Source: CAYRFQ01 sp964423615
GTDB taxonomy: Bacteria; Planctomycetota; Planctomycetia; Gemmatales; Gemmataceae
Direction: 5' to 3'
DNA: 64,000 nucleotides
Assembly (NCBI GenBank): GCA_964423615.1
Contig: CAYRFQ010000007.1
Span: forward strand, 1-64,000
Shown: piece by piece, positions 35,612 through 44,659 of the stretch
Numbering within the stretch: the first letter of the stretch is position 1
How the letters are laid out: every line of letters starts with the position of its first letter
The notes under the pieces: model-generated
Told to the model about the DNA's origin: nothing
Database searches by the model: none
What the model saw: only the letters and a program-made list of their open reading frames with translations
Translations under genes and position numbers: made by a program

Positions 35612-36964
35612 ATGGCCAGCGAAACGGCAACAAAAAAGGTCCCTGTCACGGTGTTGACGGGGTTTCTTGGTGCGGGGAAGACAACCTTACTGAACCGCAT
35701 ATTGACTGAGGAGCACGGAAAACGAATTGCAGTCATCGAAAACGAGTTTGGCGAGATCGGCGTGGATCAAGACTTGGTGATCAATGCTGAAGAAGAAGTC
35801 TTCGAGATGAACAACGGCTGCATATGTTGCACCGTCCGGGGAGATTTGATCCGCATTCTCGGTAACCTCATGAAACGCAAGGACAAGTTCGACTACATCC
35901 TTGTCGAGACCACTGGGTTAGCCGACCCAGGTCCAGTGGCCCAGACGTTCTTCGTCGATGACGAGATGCAGGACAACATCCACCTCGACGGCATCGTCAC
36001 TCTTATCGATGCCAAACATGTATGGCAGCACATCGACGACAGTGACGAGTGCAAGGAACAAATTGCGTTCGCTGATGTGATCCTTTTGAACAAGACCGAC
36101 TTGGTCGATTCGGCCGATCTGGATAAGCTCGAAGCCCGTATCAAGAGCATGAACCCGGCAGCCAAACTCCATCGAACTCTCAATTCTCAGATCGACCTCG
36201 ACAGTGTGTTGAACGTCGGTGGATTTGACCTAGACCGCGCCCTTGAAGTTGATCCCAAATTTTTGGAACCAGAGTATCCGTTCGAGGAAGCCAACGTCTT
36301 TTTTCTGGAGTCAGGGGAGTACCAACTCCTTCTTCAACCTGGCCCGGACCCGAGCATGAACGTCACTGTTTTGCCAATTTCAGAGGCATCCCACTCGGCG
36401 TTGGAAACGGTGACGATGGATGCGGTGCTGACGTTCTCAGACGAGGAACTCGATGTCGCCATTGGTGGTGTGCTCGAACCAGGGAAACAACTTTATCGGA
36501 TTGCGATTTCAGAAACCACCCAATCAGATTACACCCTGCAAATAGCCACACCCGGACATTACGCTCTTTTTTCCGAGCACGGGCTTGGTGAGTTCGAAGC
36601 CAAGTTGTCGGCAGGGGAAGAAGTTCCCTCGAAACTACTCAGAGAGTTCAAACCCGATCACGAGCACGACGAGGAGGTTTCCTCCGTTGGGATCAACACG
36701 CCTGGGGATCTCGACCCTGCGAAATTCAATGCCTGGATGCAAAACTTGGTGATGACCAAGGGACCAGACATCTTCCGAATGAAAGGAATTCTGAGCATCC
36801 GAGGAGAGGAGAAGCGCTTTGTGTTCCAAGGCGTACACATGCTCATCGATGGTCGTCCTGACCGTCCTTGGGGAGAACAACCTCGTCGAAACTCTCTCAT
36901 TTTCATTGGTCGCAATCTGAATCGCGAAGAACTCAATGAAGGATTCCGAGAATGCCTAGCCTAA
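35612..36964 (+). CDS. COG0523 / CobW-family GTPase (putative zinc metallochaperone)
   Basis: A 450-residue G3E GTPase. Walker A is GFLGAGKTT (about residues 17-25), the metal-binding motif is GCICC (Cys70, 72, 73), Walker B region is [11 protein letters not shown] and the guanine motif is NKTD (about 154). The C-terminal CobW domain is recognisable at about 370-450 ([21 protein letters not shown] then [14 protein letters not shown]). Between the two is an extra beta-rich insert of about 130 residues (about 225-355), present in some cyanobacterial and planctomycete members. The family delivers zinc to target enzymes when zinc is scarce, which fits the neighbouring ABC uptake genes. The WD40 gene starts 13 bases before its stop. 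Confidence 0.92.
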   Translation: MASETATKKVPVTVLTGFLGAGKTTLLNRILTEEHGKRIAVIENEFGEIGVDQDLVINAEEEVFEMNNGCICCTVRGDLIRILGNLMKRKDKFDYILVETTGLADPGPVAQTFFVDDEMQDNIHLDGIVTLIDAKHVWQHIDDSDECKEQIAFADVILLNKTDLVDSADLDKLEARIKSMNPAAKLHRTLNSQIDLDSVLNVGGFDLDRALEVDPKFLEPEYPFEEANVFFLESGEYQLLLQPGPDPSMNVTVLPISEASHSALETVTMDAVLTFSDEELDVAIGGVLEPGKQLYRIAISETTQSDYTLQIATPGHYALFSEHGLGEFEAKLSAGEEVPSKLLREFKPDHEHDEEVSSVGINTPGDLDPAKFNAWMQNLVMTKGPDIFRMKGILSIRGEEKRFVFQGVHMLIDGRPDRPWGEQPRRNSLIFIGRNLNREELNEGFRECLA

Positions 36965-37998
36965 ACCCGCTTTCTCGTCGTCCCAAGTCGTTGAAACTCG
37001 TTTGGCAGGCTCGTGTGAGTGATCACGTCATCGCTCTAGCGTGGTCGCCAGATCGCGCTCACTTGGCTGCGGCAGAGGTGAGCGGGCAAATTTGTTTGTT
37101 CGAGGCCAAGACTGGGGCTCTGGTCAAAGCATGGCCGGGTCACGGTTTCGGCACGACATCGGTTTCTTGGCATCCCACCAAAGGAACCTTGCTGGCCAGT
37201 TCCGGGCAAGATGGCAACGTTGCAATCTGGGACGTTTCGTCTAGTGACACCAACCCGACTCAAACACTACCAGCGGGTTCGCCTTGGGTTACGAAAACCG
37301 AGTGGTCACCTGATGGTCAATATCTCTCCGCAGCAGCTGGGAAACACATCCGTTTGTGGGACGCCTCTGGCAAACTGGTTCGCGAATACCCTGAACACGT
37401 TAGCACCGTCTCGGATATTCAGTGGAAGCCCAAGAGCCAACTATTCGCTTCTTCGTGCTACAGTCGCCTCCAAGTTTGGACGCCCGAGGATGATGAGCCC
37501 CGACAAACATTCGAATGGAAGGGTTCCATTCTGCGACTAGATTGGAGCCCGGATGGGCGTTATATCTCGACAGGGGATCAGGATTCGACAGTCCACTTCT
37601 GGATCATCAAGACGGGCAAAGACTTGATGATGTCAGGGTACGCCAATAAGGTCCAAGAGCTATCTTGGGATTGCACGAGTCGGTATCTCGCTACGGGAGG
37701 GGGCGAGGTTCCATGTGTTTGGGATTGCTCTGGCAAGGGACCTGCCGGGACGACTCCCTACCAACTCGAGGCCCATGAGGAAAAAGTGACGGCGTTAGCT
37801 TATCAGCATCGCGGCAAGTATCTCGCCTCAGGTGGACTCGATGGACTGGTGGCGTTGTGGCAACCAGAATACCGACAAACCCCGCTTGCCAAGTTTCAGA
37901 CAAAGTCCTCTATTTCTCAGCTTGCCTGGAGCCACGCTGATACCTCGCTGGCAGTCGGAACTGACTCCGGAGAAGTCTTCTTACTCCGCGCGATTTAA
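36952..37998 (+). CDS. Cytoplasmic WD40-repeat protein of the metal locus
   Basis: A 348-residue protein composed almost wholly of seven WD40 repeats, with no signal peptide. Clear copies are at [60 protein letters not shown] and [20 protein letters not shown]. It is a single beta propeller and presumably a protein-binding platform. Overlap with the GTPase gene by 13 bases implies coupled expression, so a physical interaction with the GTPase is a reasonable guess. Unlike the WD40 protein at 11.5 kb it stays in the cytoplasm. Confidence 0.88.
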   Translation: MPSLNPLSRRPKSLKLVWQARVSDHVIALAWSPDRAHLAAAEVSGQICLFEAKTGALVKAWPGHGFGTTSVSWHPTKGTLLASSGQDGNVAIWDVSSSDTNPTQTLPAGSPWVTKTEWSPDGQYLSAAAGKHIRLWDASGKLVREYPEHVSTVSDIQWKPKSQLFASSCYSRLQVWTPEDDEPRQTFEWKGSILRLDWSPDGRYISTGDQDSTVHFWIIKTGKDLMMSGYANKVQELSWDCTSRYLATGGGEVPCVWDCSGKGPAGTTPYQLEAHEEKVTALAYQHRGKYLASGGLDGLVALWQPEYRQTPLAKFQTKSSISQLAWSHADTSLAVGTDSGEVFLLRAI

Positions 37999-38034
37999 TT
38001 AGTGCCCCCAACTAACAGAGAGGAAAGAACCGAC

Positions 38035-38694
38035 ATGCTTTTGCAGCAAACGAACTCTACGCGTTTGGTCGACGACCCGGTTGACCTGAATATGATCTTG
38101 GAACCTGAGGTGACTCTTGCCATCCTCCGGCGTGGGATCGCGGAACCAGTCGCACGATACTTGGATAAGCATGTCCCCTCACTTAATGGCAAGGTAACAG
38201 CGGAGTGTGACCCTCGAAATCCCAACGTAGATGATTTGATGACCTTCCTCCCAATGGAAGAAGGTTATGATCTGTTTCGCGAGGACCTTCTTTACCAGAT
38301 CGAGTTGTTGCATTCCATTATCAGCAGCACAAATTTCGTTCTGAAATTAGATTGTGTCAAGAACATATTGTGTCCAGCTTTTCATGTAGATTGGGTCTCA
38401 CTGCGGCTCATCTGTTGTTACCACGACCCAGCCACAGAATGGCTTGAGAACGATCAGGTTGATCGGACGAGACTGACACCTAACAATGGTGGGCTGCCGG
38501 ACGAGTCGTCGGGGCTATTACTGCCGGGTGCTGAAGTCAAGAGAATGCAGGCCTACGACATTGCTCTGATGAAAGGCGAATCGTGGCCCGGAAACCAAGG
38601 GCGTGGGTTAGTCCATCGGTCTCCTGCAGTAGCTGAAGGTCAAGGAAAACGGCTGCTGTTCAAAATCGATCTGCACGGACCCGCCATCGCGTAA
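38035..38694 (+). CDS. DUF1826 family protein
   Basis: A 219-residue cytoplasmic protein. The diagnostic block is CPAFHVDWVSLRLICCYHDPATEWL (split here as CPAFHVDWVSLR and LICCYHDPATEW, about residues 114-139), followed by a PGAEVKRMQAYDIALMKGE stretch and a closing RLLFKIDLHGPA. His/Cys residues in the block could bind metal. DUF1826 genes recur beside COG0523 GTPases and are seen in Zur-type regulons, supporting zinc as the metal of this locus. ATG 38035 is preferred over GTG 38002 because GAGAGGAAAG lies about eight bases upstream. Confidence 0.82.
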   Translation: MLLQQTNSTRLVDDPVDLNMILEPEVTLAILRRGIAEPVARYLDKHVPSLNGKVTAECDPRNPNVDDLMTFLPMEEGYDLFREDLLYQIELLHSIISSTNFVLKLDCVKNILCPAFHVDWVSLRLICCYHDPATEWLENDQVDRTRLTPNNGGLPDESSGLLLPGAEVKRMQAYDIALMKGESWPGNQGRGLVHRSPAVAEGQGKRLLFKIDLHGPAIA

Positions 38695-38727
38695 CGCCCC
38701 ACTATACCGACGCAGGGAGTTCTTGAC

Positions 38728-39510
38728 ATGATCCGGATGAGTGTCTTTCTGATGTTGTTAGGTCTCGTTTTTCTGAACGAACGCTGCGAGGCAGAAGAGA
38801 CCGACCAACCCAGACGAGCAGCTAGCCATCGTTCGATGCAGAGTGACTTTGCCGGGTTCGTTTGTCAGATTAGGATGCGTATTGGTGACGATTCCCACCT
38901 GGCACGTATCGTGGTGGGTCCCACTGGGCACGTCTCGATCGAATCCCTCGACGGTGAATACAAAGACCTCCTCCGCTCCATCGTCCGTGAATTGCTCGAC
39001 CACAAATTGTGTCAACCATCAGACAGCACTCAGTGGAAGATCGTTCGCACGAACAAGCAAGGGCTTCCTCGACTCGTGGTCAGTCGAAGCAACCCTTTTG
39101 GGAAACGTCTCGAACTCGAGGATGGTGACATAACTGTCGTACACACGCGGTCTCGATGGAAGACGGAGGTGCGAAAGTATGAGTACCAGCAAGATGACAG
39201 TGGCAAGAGGTACCTCTGTCGTGCCCGAAAGACGGCTTGGGCGAAGCCTGAGAAAAACCTGCTCTCGACCGAAATCTGGACCTTTGGGTGGGGTCAGTCC
39301 GGACTTCAACTTTTGCCGAAATCGTTGGTGATTGATCGGACTGAGTGGAAGGTCTACCAGACGGCTTCCAAATCGAGACGACGGCAGTGTCATAAGGTTC
39401 GAATTACGTTGGACTTTGAGAAATGTTGTTACTTGTGGGACAGAGATTGCGTTCTTCTGGTGAGGAGCGGGGCAAATAGTCACGGCCCCAAGTATCACCA
39501 ACTCAACTGA
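38728..39510 (+). CDS. Secreted DUF3386-like protein
   Basis: A 260-residue exported protein with a signal peptide (MIRMSVFLMLLGLVFLNERC, cleavage near CEAEE). The mature part resembles DUF3386: DFAGFVCQIRMRIGDDSH, then IVVGPTGHVSIESL, then a long beta-rich segment with VVHTRSRWKTEVRKYEY and KNLLSTEIWTFGW. The family is known mainly from cyanobacteria and has no assigned function. It lies 33 bases after the DUF1826 gene on the same strand, so it closes the metal locus. The family call is from pattern memory and moderately sure. Confidence 0.6.
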   Translation: MIRMSVFLMLLGLVFLNERCEAEETDQPRRAASHRSMQSDFAGFVCQIRMRIGDDSHLARIVVGPTGHVSIESLDGEYKDLLRSIVRELLDHKLCQPSDSTQWKIVRTNKQGLPRLVVSRSNPFGKRLELEDGDITVVHTRSRWKTEVRKYEYQQDDSGKRYLCRARKTAWAKPEKNLLSTEIWTFGWGQSGLQLLPKSLVIDRTEWKVYQTASKSRRRQCHKVRITLDFEKCCYLWDRDCVLLVRSGANSHGPKYHQLN

Positions 39511-39766
39511 TCGGGTCGTTTGTGTTTCCCGATGTCTATGTTTGGTTTCCCATCTATTCATTCACAGTACGTGGTGCCTCAAGTCGAGCGTGCTCTCGCC
39601 TGACTCGTGTCTGGCCCCACCCCTCACCTTCAGTATCTTTCAGTGCCAAAAAGTACCTCACTCTGATCCTCGGATCCCCGAGGTTTTCTGCTTGCACTCG
39701 CGGTCGGCGAGAAAGACTATACTACCTAGGAAATGCAAACTTGGGTTCCTGCTGGGAGATACATCG

Positions 39767-40447
39767 ATGAGGAAGTACATTGTGTTGGGGTGTGTATTGG
39801 GTTGTCTGTTCCTGGACAGGACGGCGCATGGTGACACGCCCGACCGGGGAGACAACAACCCGCCAAAAGGTTTCAAGCGGTTGTTCAACGGTAAGACCCT
39901 TGAGGGGTGGCAAGGACTCATCCCTATCAACAAAAGAGCAAACATGACTCCGAAAGCACGTCAAGCCGCACAGGAAAAGGTCAATGCCCGAATCCTCCCG
40001 CACTGGACAGTCCGTGACGGGGTGCTCGTTTACGATGGAAAAGGAAATAGCCTGCAAACGGTTAGAGATTATCGGAATTTCGAATTGATGGTGGACTGGA
40101 AAATCGGCAAAGGTGGGGACAGTGGAATCTATCTGCGTGGCAATCCGCAAATCCAAATTTGGGATCGCAAAGAGGGTTCTGGGGGGCTTTACAACAATCG
40201 TAAGAACGCCAGGAAACCTCTTGTTGCTGCGGACAACCCGCCTGGCCAATGGAACACATTCCACATCATCATGCGGGGCGACCGTGTCACCGTGAAGCTC
40301 AACGGAAAACTCGTGGTCAACAACACCCCGCTGGAAAATTATTGGCAACGCGGAAGACCATTACCCGAAACGGGCCCGATCGAGTTGCAGCACCACGGCA
40401 ACCCGCTTTACTTCAAAAACATTTATATCAAAGAGTTACCTAACTAA
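39767..40447 (+). CDS. Secreted DUF1080 protein (3-keto-disaccharide hydrolase-like)
   Basis: A 226-residue exported protein with a signal peptide (residues 1-22, ending TAHG). The DUF1080 beta-sandwich begins with GFKRLFNGKTLEGWQG and continues with DYRNFELMVDWKIGKGGDSG, IYLRGNPQIQIWD and PIELQHHGNPLYFKNIYIKEL. The fold resembles concanavalin-like glucanases, and some members hydrolyse 3-ketoglycosides. Start ATG 39767 is the first Met before the signal sequence; the longer open frame upstream is not protein-like. A very strong terminator follows, so the gene is transcribed alone. Confidence 0.93.
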   Translation: MRKYIVLGCVLGCLFLDRTAHGDTPDRGDNNPPKGFKRLFNGKTLEGWQGLIPINKRANMTPKARQAAQEKVNARILPHWTVRDGVLVYDGKGNSLQTVRDYRNFELMVDWKIGKGGDSGIYLRGNPQIQIWDRKEGSGGLYNNRKNARKPLVAADNPPGQWNTFHIIMRGDRVTVKLNGKLVVNNTPLENYWQRGRPLPETGPIELQHHGNPLYFKNIYIKELPN

Positions 40448-40472
40448 AGCACTCGGAGACGAAAGACCGACG

Positions 40473-40542
40473 ACGGATGGCATTGAAAGCGCAGATGGGT
40501 TTTTGTCCGCGCTTTCAATGCCGTCCGTTATTCTTTTTTCTT
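40473..40542 (+). terminator. Strong Rho-independent terminator after the DUF1080 gene
   Basis: A 20-base stem (40473-40492 with 40509-40528) has a single G-T mismatch, a 16-base loop, and is followed by TATTCTTTTTTCTT. Confidence 0.93.
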
Positions 40543-40648
40543 GAGTCTTCGGGCTTTCGTGTGAGCTTTAGTCAATCTTTCGTCGCTTGCCTCTTAGCGA
40601 TTGTTACAATATGAATATTTCCTTTCATCTATCACGGAGAAACTAACG

Positions 40649-41596
40649 ATGCCGCAATCTGCCGTCATTGCCACGTGGCCGTTTGGAGAAATTGCAGTTC
40701 AGTCCTCGCTTCCGCTGTTGGCCCAAGGGCAACCAGCTTTGGACGCTGCGTTGGTCGGCGCTCAAGCGGTGGAAGACGATCCGACTGTCAACTCGGTCGG
40801 TTACGGAGGCTTGCCCAATTCGGCAGGGACGGTCTCGTTGGACTCTTGCGTGATGGAAGGGCGGACGCTCAACTGTGGTGCAGTGGCTGGATTGGAAAAC
40901 GTGAAACACGCCGCAGCGGTGGCCAAACGGGTGATGGAACGAACGCCGCACATCTTGCTCGTTGGGAATGGGGCGAAGGAATTTGCGTTACAACAAGGAT
41001 TCCGAAGCGAGAACCTGTTGACACCGGAGGCCCTGGCGGAATGGCAGCGTCGTTTGGAATTCCGTCGCCGACGGCAAATCGATCAGGAGCAGATGGCCGA
41101 TTCCGCCATCGACGCACCGGACATGGGCGAGGGGCCATTTGGACACGATACCGTGACCGTCCTGGCGCGGGATCAGGCTGGTTCGCTTGGCGGTGTTTGT
41201 ACGACGTCTGGGTTGGCGAACAAGCTGCCAGGACGTGTGGGCGACTCGCCGATCATTGGCGCGGCTCTTTACGTCGATGATACGGCTGGGGCGGCCGGAG
41301 CGACTGGAGTTGGAGAAGAAGTGATCCGTATCGGTGGGAGTTTGCTCGTTGTCGAGCGGATGCGAGCCGGTCGAAGCCCGCAGCAAGCTTGTGAAGATAT
41401 CGTTCGACGTCTCAACGACACGGCGGTTCGTCGTGGGGTCCATCCCGCACGAGTCGCATTCATTGCCATGGACCCCAATGGACAAACGGGGGCTGCGTGC
41501 ACGGAAGGGACGGGTTTTCGCTATGCCGTTGGAGTGGGTAGTAAAATCGAAGTCCGACAGGCCAAAGAGATCGGCGTCGAGGTGGAAAACGGTTGA
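40649..41596 (+). CDS. Glycosylasparaginase / isoaspartyl peptidase (N-terminal-nucleophile hydrolase)
   Basis: A 315-residue Ntn hydrolase that splits the GlcNAc-Asn bond or isoaspartyl dipeptides after self-cleavage. The autoprocessing site is GHDTVTVLA, with Thr as the new N-terminal nucleophile (about residue 169), and the substrate loop is GRVGDSPIIGAALYVDD. AGATGVGEE follows, all typical of the asparaginase-2 family. No signal peptide is seen in this reading, although many relatives are exported. GGAG precedes ATG 40649. The neighbours do not suggest a pathway; glycoprotein or peptidoglycan-fragment breakdown is possible. Confidence 0.92.
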   Translation: MPQSAVIATWPFGEIAVQSSLPLLAQGQPALDAALVGAQAVEDDPTVNSVGYGGLPNSAGTVSLDSCVMEGRTLNCGAVAGLENVKHAAAVAKRVMERTPHILLVGNGAKEFALQQGFRSENLLTPEALAEWQRRLEFRRRRQIDQEQMADSAIDAPDMGEGPFGHDTVTVLARDQAGSLGGVCTTSGLANKLPGRVGDSPIIGAALYVDDTAGAAGATGVGEEVIRIGGSLLVVERMRAGRSPQQACEDIVRRLNDTAVRRGVHPARVAFIAMDPNGQTGAACTEGTGFRYAVGVGSKIEVRQAKEIGVEVENG

Positions 41597-41635
41597 GACG
41601 AGTGTGAGATGAAATGGGGACATTCGCGGCATTTA

Positions 41636-41675
41636 GGTTTTCGTGTGGGCTTTTTTGGACGCCCCTACGAAAACC
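41636..41675. terminator. Bidirectional terminator between the asparaginase and lspA genes
   Basis: GGTTTTCGTGTGGGC (41636-41650) pairs with 41661-41675 with two mismatches, over a loop rich in T. It sits in the 99-base gap between convergent genes, and the T-rich loop plus A-rich outer arm fit use on both strands. Confidence 0.65.
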
Positions 41676-41695
41676 CCAATTGCCGTTCAGCCACA

Positions 41696-42367
41696 TTAAT
41701 CCTGGACGGCCGAAACAGTGGCCGGAATCTTTCCAGACTTAACGGGTTTAGGGTCGGTTGACGAAACAGTTGCCTCACCGGAAGGTTCTGTCGTCTCGGA
41801 GTTGGTCTCGGACGTGGCGAACATTGCCTGGATCATCAACAGGCTAGCACCGCAGACGAGACAACAATCGGCGATATTGAACACGGGCCAATTGACCCAG
41901 TAGTACCAGTGGAGAAAATCTCGGACGCCATCAAAGATGAACCGATCGTAGAGATTTCCGAGCGTCCCTGCGAGGATCAAACCCAGAGAAGCCGCCAGCC
42001 AGCCATCCCACACAGCACCAGGGCGAAAACTCCAATAGACAATGGCCATGGCGGCGATGATGCTGATTAATGTGAAGACGATGTTGCGCTGTTGTCCAAG
42101 ACCAAACAGGGCTCCCGTATTGACTTGAGGAAGGTGTTCCCCACTGATCGTCCGGAGAGAGCTTTTCCAACTTTCTCCCGAATCAGTCTCGAGTTTGTAA
42201 TCGGCAGTCAACCGAAACATGCCTGCGATCAACTCTTGTTGGCCGCCGTTCCCATCGTTATAGAGCGAAGCAAAGATAGCATATTTGCTCGTTTGATCGA
42301 GGACCAGTCCGAGAATCGCCAGCCCCCAAAACAGCCACAAGTAAGGTTTGTGCGGTTTCGTATCCAT
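41696..42367 (-). CDS. lspA: Lipoprotein signal peptidase (LspA) with insertion and tail
   Basis: LspA removes signal peptides from prolipoproteins in the membrane. The product is 223 residues rather than the usual 150-170. The first membrane segment holds the DQTSKYA motif (first catalytic-region Asp-rich signature). NTGALFGLGQ and GTLGNLYDRFIFDGVRDF follow, and FNIADCCLVCGA carries the second catalytic Asp. Two additions are clear: about 35 hydrophilic residues between the GMFRLT strand and NTGALFG, and a 35-residue Ser/Thr/Glu-rich tail after the last membrane segment. ATG 42367 is the first Met before the conserved start. The coiled-coil gene lies 136 bases upstream on the same strand. 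Confidence 0.92.
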   Translation of the reverse strand: MDTKPHKPYLWLFWGLAILGLVLDQTSKYAIFASLYNDGNGGQQELIAGMFRLTADYKLETDSGESWKSSLRTISGEHLPQVNTGALFGLGQQRNIVFTLISIIAAMAIVYWSFRPGAVWDGWLAASLGLILAGTLGNLYDRFIFDGVRDFLHWYYWVNWPVFNIADCCLVCGASLLMIQAMFATSETNSETTEPSGEATVSSTDPKPVKSGKIPATVSAVQD

Positions 42368-42503
42368 TGGCCTCCACCCAATCCGAGTATGTCCGGAGCA
42401 TTGTCTTCGCGAATCTTGATGTACCTTAAAGCAACCGTCAAACCTCGTCAACGGTTTCTGCCCGGCGAAGAACTTCGTGGAAGGCTGTGGGTTTCCTCTT
42501 CGT

Positions 42504-42995
42504 TCACGAACCTTCCTTGCCGGTCGAACTCGATGATTCACGAGGAGCGCCAGCCTCGGCCAGTGGTGCGACCAAATTCATGATGTTGCCGAGTTGCCCA
42601 ACTTTCATGCCATAGCGATCGACAAAATCTTGGAGTGCATATTCGTTATCGAGGGCGTCTTTTTCCCCATCGGCTAGTTCTTCGGTGAGTGCCTCCAACA
42701 CGACCCCGTACGCTCGCTCGAGCATCGGAAGTACCTCTCGACACGTTTGTGGTAGGTCAGGGAACTGATTGTCCCACTTGGTCAACATATGCCGCCAACG
42801 GTTTGTGGGGTCTTGTGCTGCCGCCGTGGCCTGAAGTTGGGTCAGGATCTGTTTTTGGACCTCCAGGATCTGACGTTGGGATTCCAGCAACTGGAGTAAC
42901 AGTTGGTTGGAGGTGTTTCCGTCACCGGTTCGTGGAGGTTGGTTCGAGGCGGGTGAAGCGGAATGGTAGGGAGAAATTTCGAATTGTGACCCCAT
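42504..42995 (-). CDS. Small coiled-coil protein of unknown function
   Basis: A 163-residue soluble protein. Residues about 28-60 form a coiled coil rich in Leu and Gln (LLLQLLESQRQILEVQKQIL). A helical domain follows (WRHMLTKWDNQFPDLP, then LEALTEELADGEKDALDNE) and the end is Ser-rich. No catalytic motif or membrane segment. I recall similar proteins in planctomycetes but no function. It lies upstream of lspA on the same strand with a 136-base gap, so cotranscription is possible but unsupported. Confidence 0.65.
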   Translation of the reverse strand: MGSQFEISPYHSASPASNQPPRTGDGNTSNQLLLQLLESQRQILEVQKQILTQLQATAAAQDPTNRWRHMLTKWDNQFPDLPQTCREVLPMLERAYGVVLEALTEELADGEKDALDNEYALQDFVDRYGMKVGQLGNIMNLVAPLAEAGAPRESSSSTGKEGS

Positions 42996-43313
42996 GGAAT
43001 CCCTCGAGTCTCAGCGTAGGTTCAAAAGGCGGTACGGAAGGCACACCGGTTGTGCTGTTATACCAATATAGAAAATTCCCGACAGTTCTCTCGTCGGCCA
43101 AATTTTCGCAGATTGCGATATCCTTGCAAATTATACTTTGCAGGTTTGACAGACCGAAGACGCCAAATCACACAAAGTTCAACTTTCGTGCCAGTTCTTC
43201 CGATAAAAGAAGAGACTTGGTGAGTTTCGTCCATAACCGCAAGTATTTCTCGCGGCAATACGGACCTGAGTGCCTTTTCGCGGTTTTTCGTTGTCCACCT
43301 GGGGACCTGGCGC
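42996..43313. other. Intergenic region, 318 bases
   Basis: Divergent gap between the coiled-coil gene and the export lipoprotein gene. A TATACT at 43132-43137 could be a -10 element for the plus strand, but no well-spaced -35 partner is present. Nothing else was recognised. Confidence 0.4.
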
Positions 43314-44123
43314 GTGTCGAACCCTCTCCGCCATTTTGTCAGCACGATCTGTCTGTTTGTCGTGCACTGTTGCTGTGGTTGTCAACTTCTTGGAGGGGCC
43401 GATTTGGCGTTGTTTCCCGACACGTCCAACCTCCTACCCGAAGCTCGCGAGGCTCGATTTTTTCCGTTGCCCGAAATGCCCCGCGAACTGTCAAAAACGG
43501 TCCAAGCACCTTATGCAGTCGCGCCTGGAGACGTTTTGTTCGTCCAACCGGCCAGCCTGGACTTTCCGTTCCGATTGCCAGCGGATCAAGCAGTGATGCC
43601 AGACGGCACAATCTCTCTTGGTGAATTCGGGAGAGTCGAGGTCGTTGGATTGGATTTAGACGCAATTGCCAACCGGTGCCAAGAGAGGATCCGAGCCCAC
43701 GGGTTCAATACTTCTCAGAAGATTACCGCCAGAGTTGTGTCCAAGGTGAGCAAGGTGTTTTACGTGTTGGGAGAGGTCAATGCACCAGGGGCCTACCCGC
43801 TGGATGGGCGAGAAACGGTCTTGGATGGATTGTTGGCAGCCGGGGGCGTGTCGGATAGCGGTTCCAAGCAAAATATCATTTTGGCCAGACCCACATCTCC
43901 CGATCGGCCCCGCGAAGTCTATCCGGTCTGCTACGATCGGATCGTTCAGTTGGGAGATACAACGACGAACTACCAACTGTTCCCTGGTGATCGGATCTAC
44001 GTTCCGAGCCGTGGTCTCCTTGAGGAGTTGAGCGGGTGGCATCGTAAACACGGACCGTGTCCCTCTATTCATCGACATTCTACCAGCTGTCATTTCAGTA
44101 CAGTCTACCCCACGAATCGATAA
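43314..44123 (+). CDS. Polysaccharide export protein (Wza/KpsD-like, SLBB domain), probable lipoprotein
   Basis: A 269-residue outer-membrane export protein. The N-terminus is hydrophobic and ends in a Cys cluster (VVHCCCGCQLLGG), fitting lipoprotein processing. The polysaccharide-export (PES) domain follows at about residues 65-130 (YAVAPGDVLFVQP, MPDGTISLGEFGRVEVVGL), then an SLBB domain (VLGEVNAPGAYPLDGRETVL, GDRIYVPSRG). It lacks the extra SLBB copies of full Wza. The start is a GTG at 43314; upstream in-frame starts cannot be excluded. No polymerase, flippase or Wzc gene is adjacent, so it is isolated from a capsule cluster. Confidence 0.85.
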   Translation: MSNPLRHFVSTICLFVVHCCCGCQLLGGADLALFPDTSNLLPEAREARFFPLPEMPRELSKTVQAPYAVAPGDVLFVQPASLDFPFRLPADQAVMPDGTISLGEFGRVEVVGLDLDAIANRCQERIRAHGFNTSQKITARVVSKVSKVFYVLGEVNAPGAYPLDGRETVLDGLLAAGGVSDSGSKQNIILARPTSPDRPREVYPVCYDRIVQLGDTTTNYQLFPGDRIYVPSRGLLEELSGWHRKHGPCPSIHRHSTSCHFSTVYPTNR

Positions 44124-44338
44124 AAGCTAATCCACTCTTCAACAACATTGACAAGATTCGGACGTTTGCGAAAGTCCGAGGGTTCTCCGGTATTGGTAGA
44201 ACCGAATGTGCCGATTGTGCAAGTCTTCCTTCGATGGGGTGTGTTCCGAGCTTTTGATGGAGACTCGCTTTGCCGTGGTCTTCGTTGGTACGATCTCCAG
44301 GTAACCAAAAAATCATCTTCAGCACGGGTCATCACCTC

Positions 44339-44563
44339 ATGTTTCTCCATGAAGAGCAGCTAATCCTCCGTTATCTTCGCCATCATAGAACTTGTCGATT
44401 TTCTCAAATGTTAAGGGCTTGCCTTCCCGGCACACCAAGCGGTCATGGTGAGCGTCTTTTGTTGAATTTAGAGTGGCTCGGATACATCACAGTTTTCCCG
44501 GACCAAAACGGCATTCCGTTCCTGATTCAACTAACGACACGCGGAGCGGGGGATTCGTGCTGA
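44339..44563 (+). CDS. Tiny putative winged-helix protein
   Basis: A 74-residue open frame starting at ATG 44339. Its predicted pattern is helix, helix (FSQMLRACLP), recognition-like helix (GHGERLLLNLEWLGYI), then a two-strand wing (ITVFPDQNG and IPFLIQLTTRG), which is how small DNA-binding winged-helix domains read. There is no clear ribosome site, and the frame extends upstream to 44270 with less protein-like sequence. It sits alone in the 536-base gap between the export gene and the convergent DUF2330 gene. Treated as a probable but unconfirmed gene. Confidence 0.45.
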   Translation: MFLHEEQLILRYLRHHRTCRFSQMLRACLPGTPSGHGERLLLNLEWLGYITVFPDQNGIPFLIQLTTRGAGDSC

Positions 44564-44659
44564 GGAACTCCGGTTGTTCCACAAATGGTCAACCCGAAGT
44601 TTTTCCTGCTGATTTCGATGCCCCTGTTCTCCCTGCAATACTCCTCGCGGAGCGCTTGA

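Noticed and set aside
42689..43624. Open frame of 311 codons on the plus strand
   Set aside because: It runs antisense through the coiled-coil gene and out of frame into the export gene, both better supported; its product is Arg/Pro/Ser-rich with no motif.
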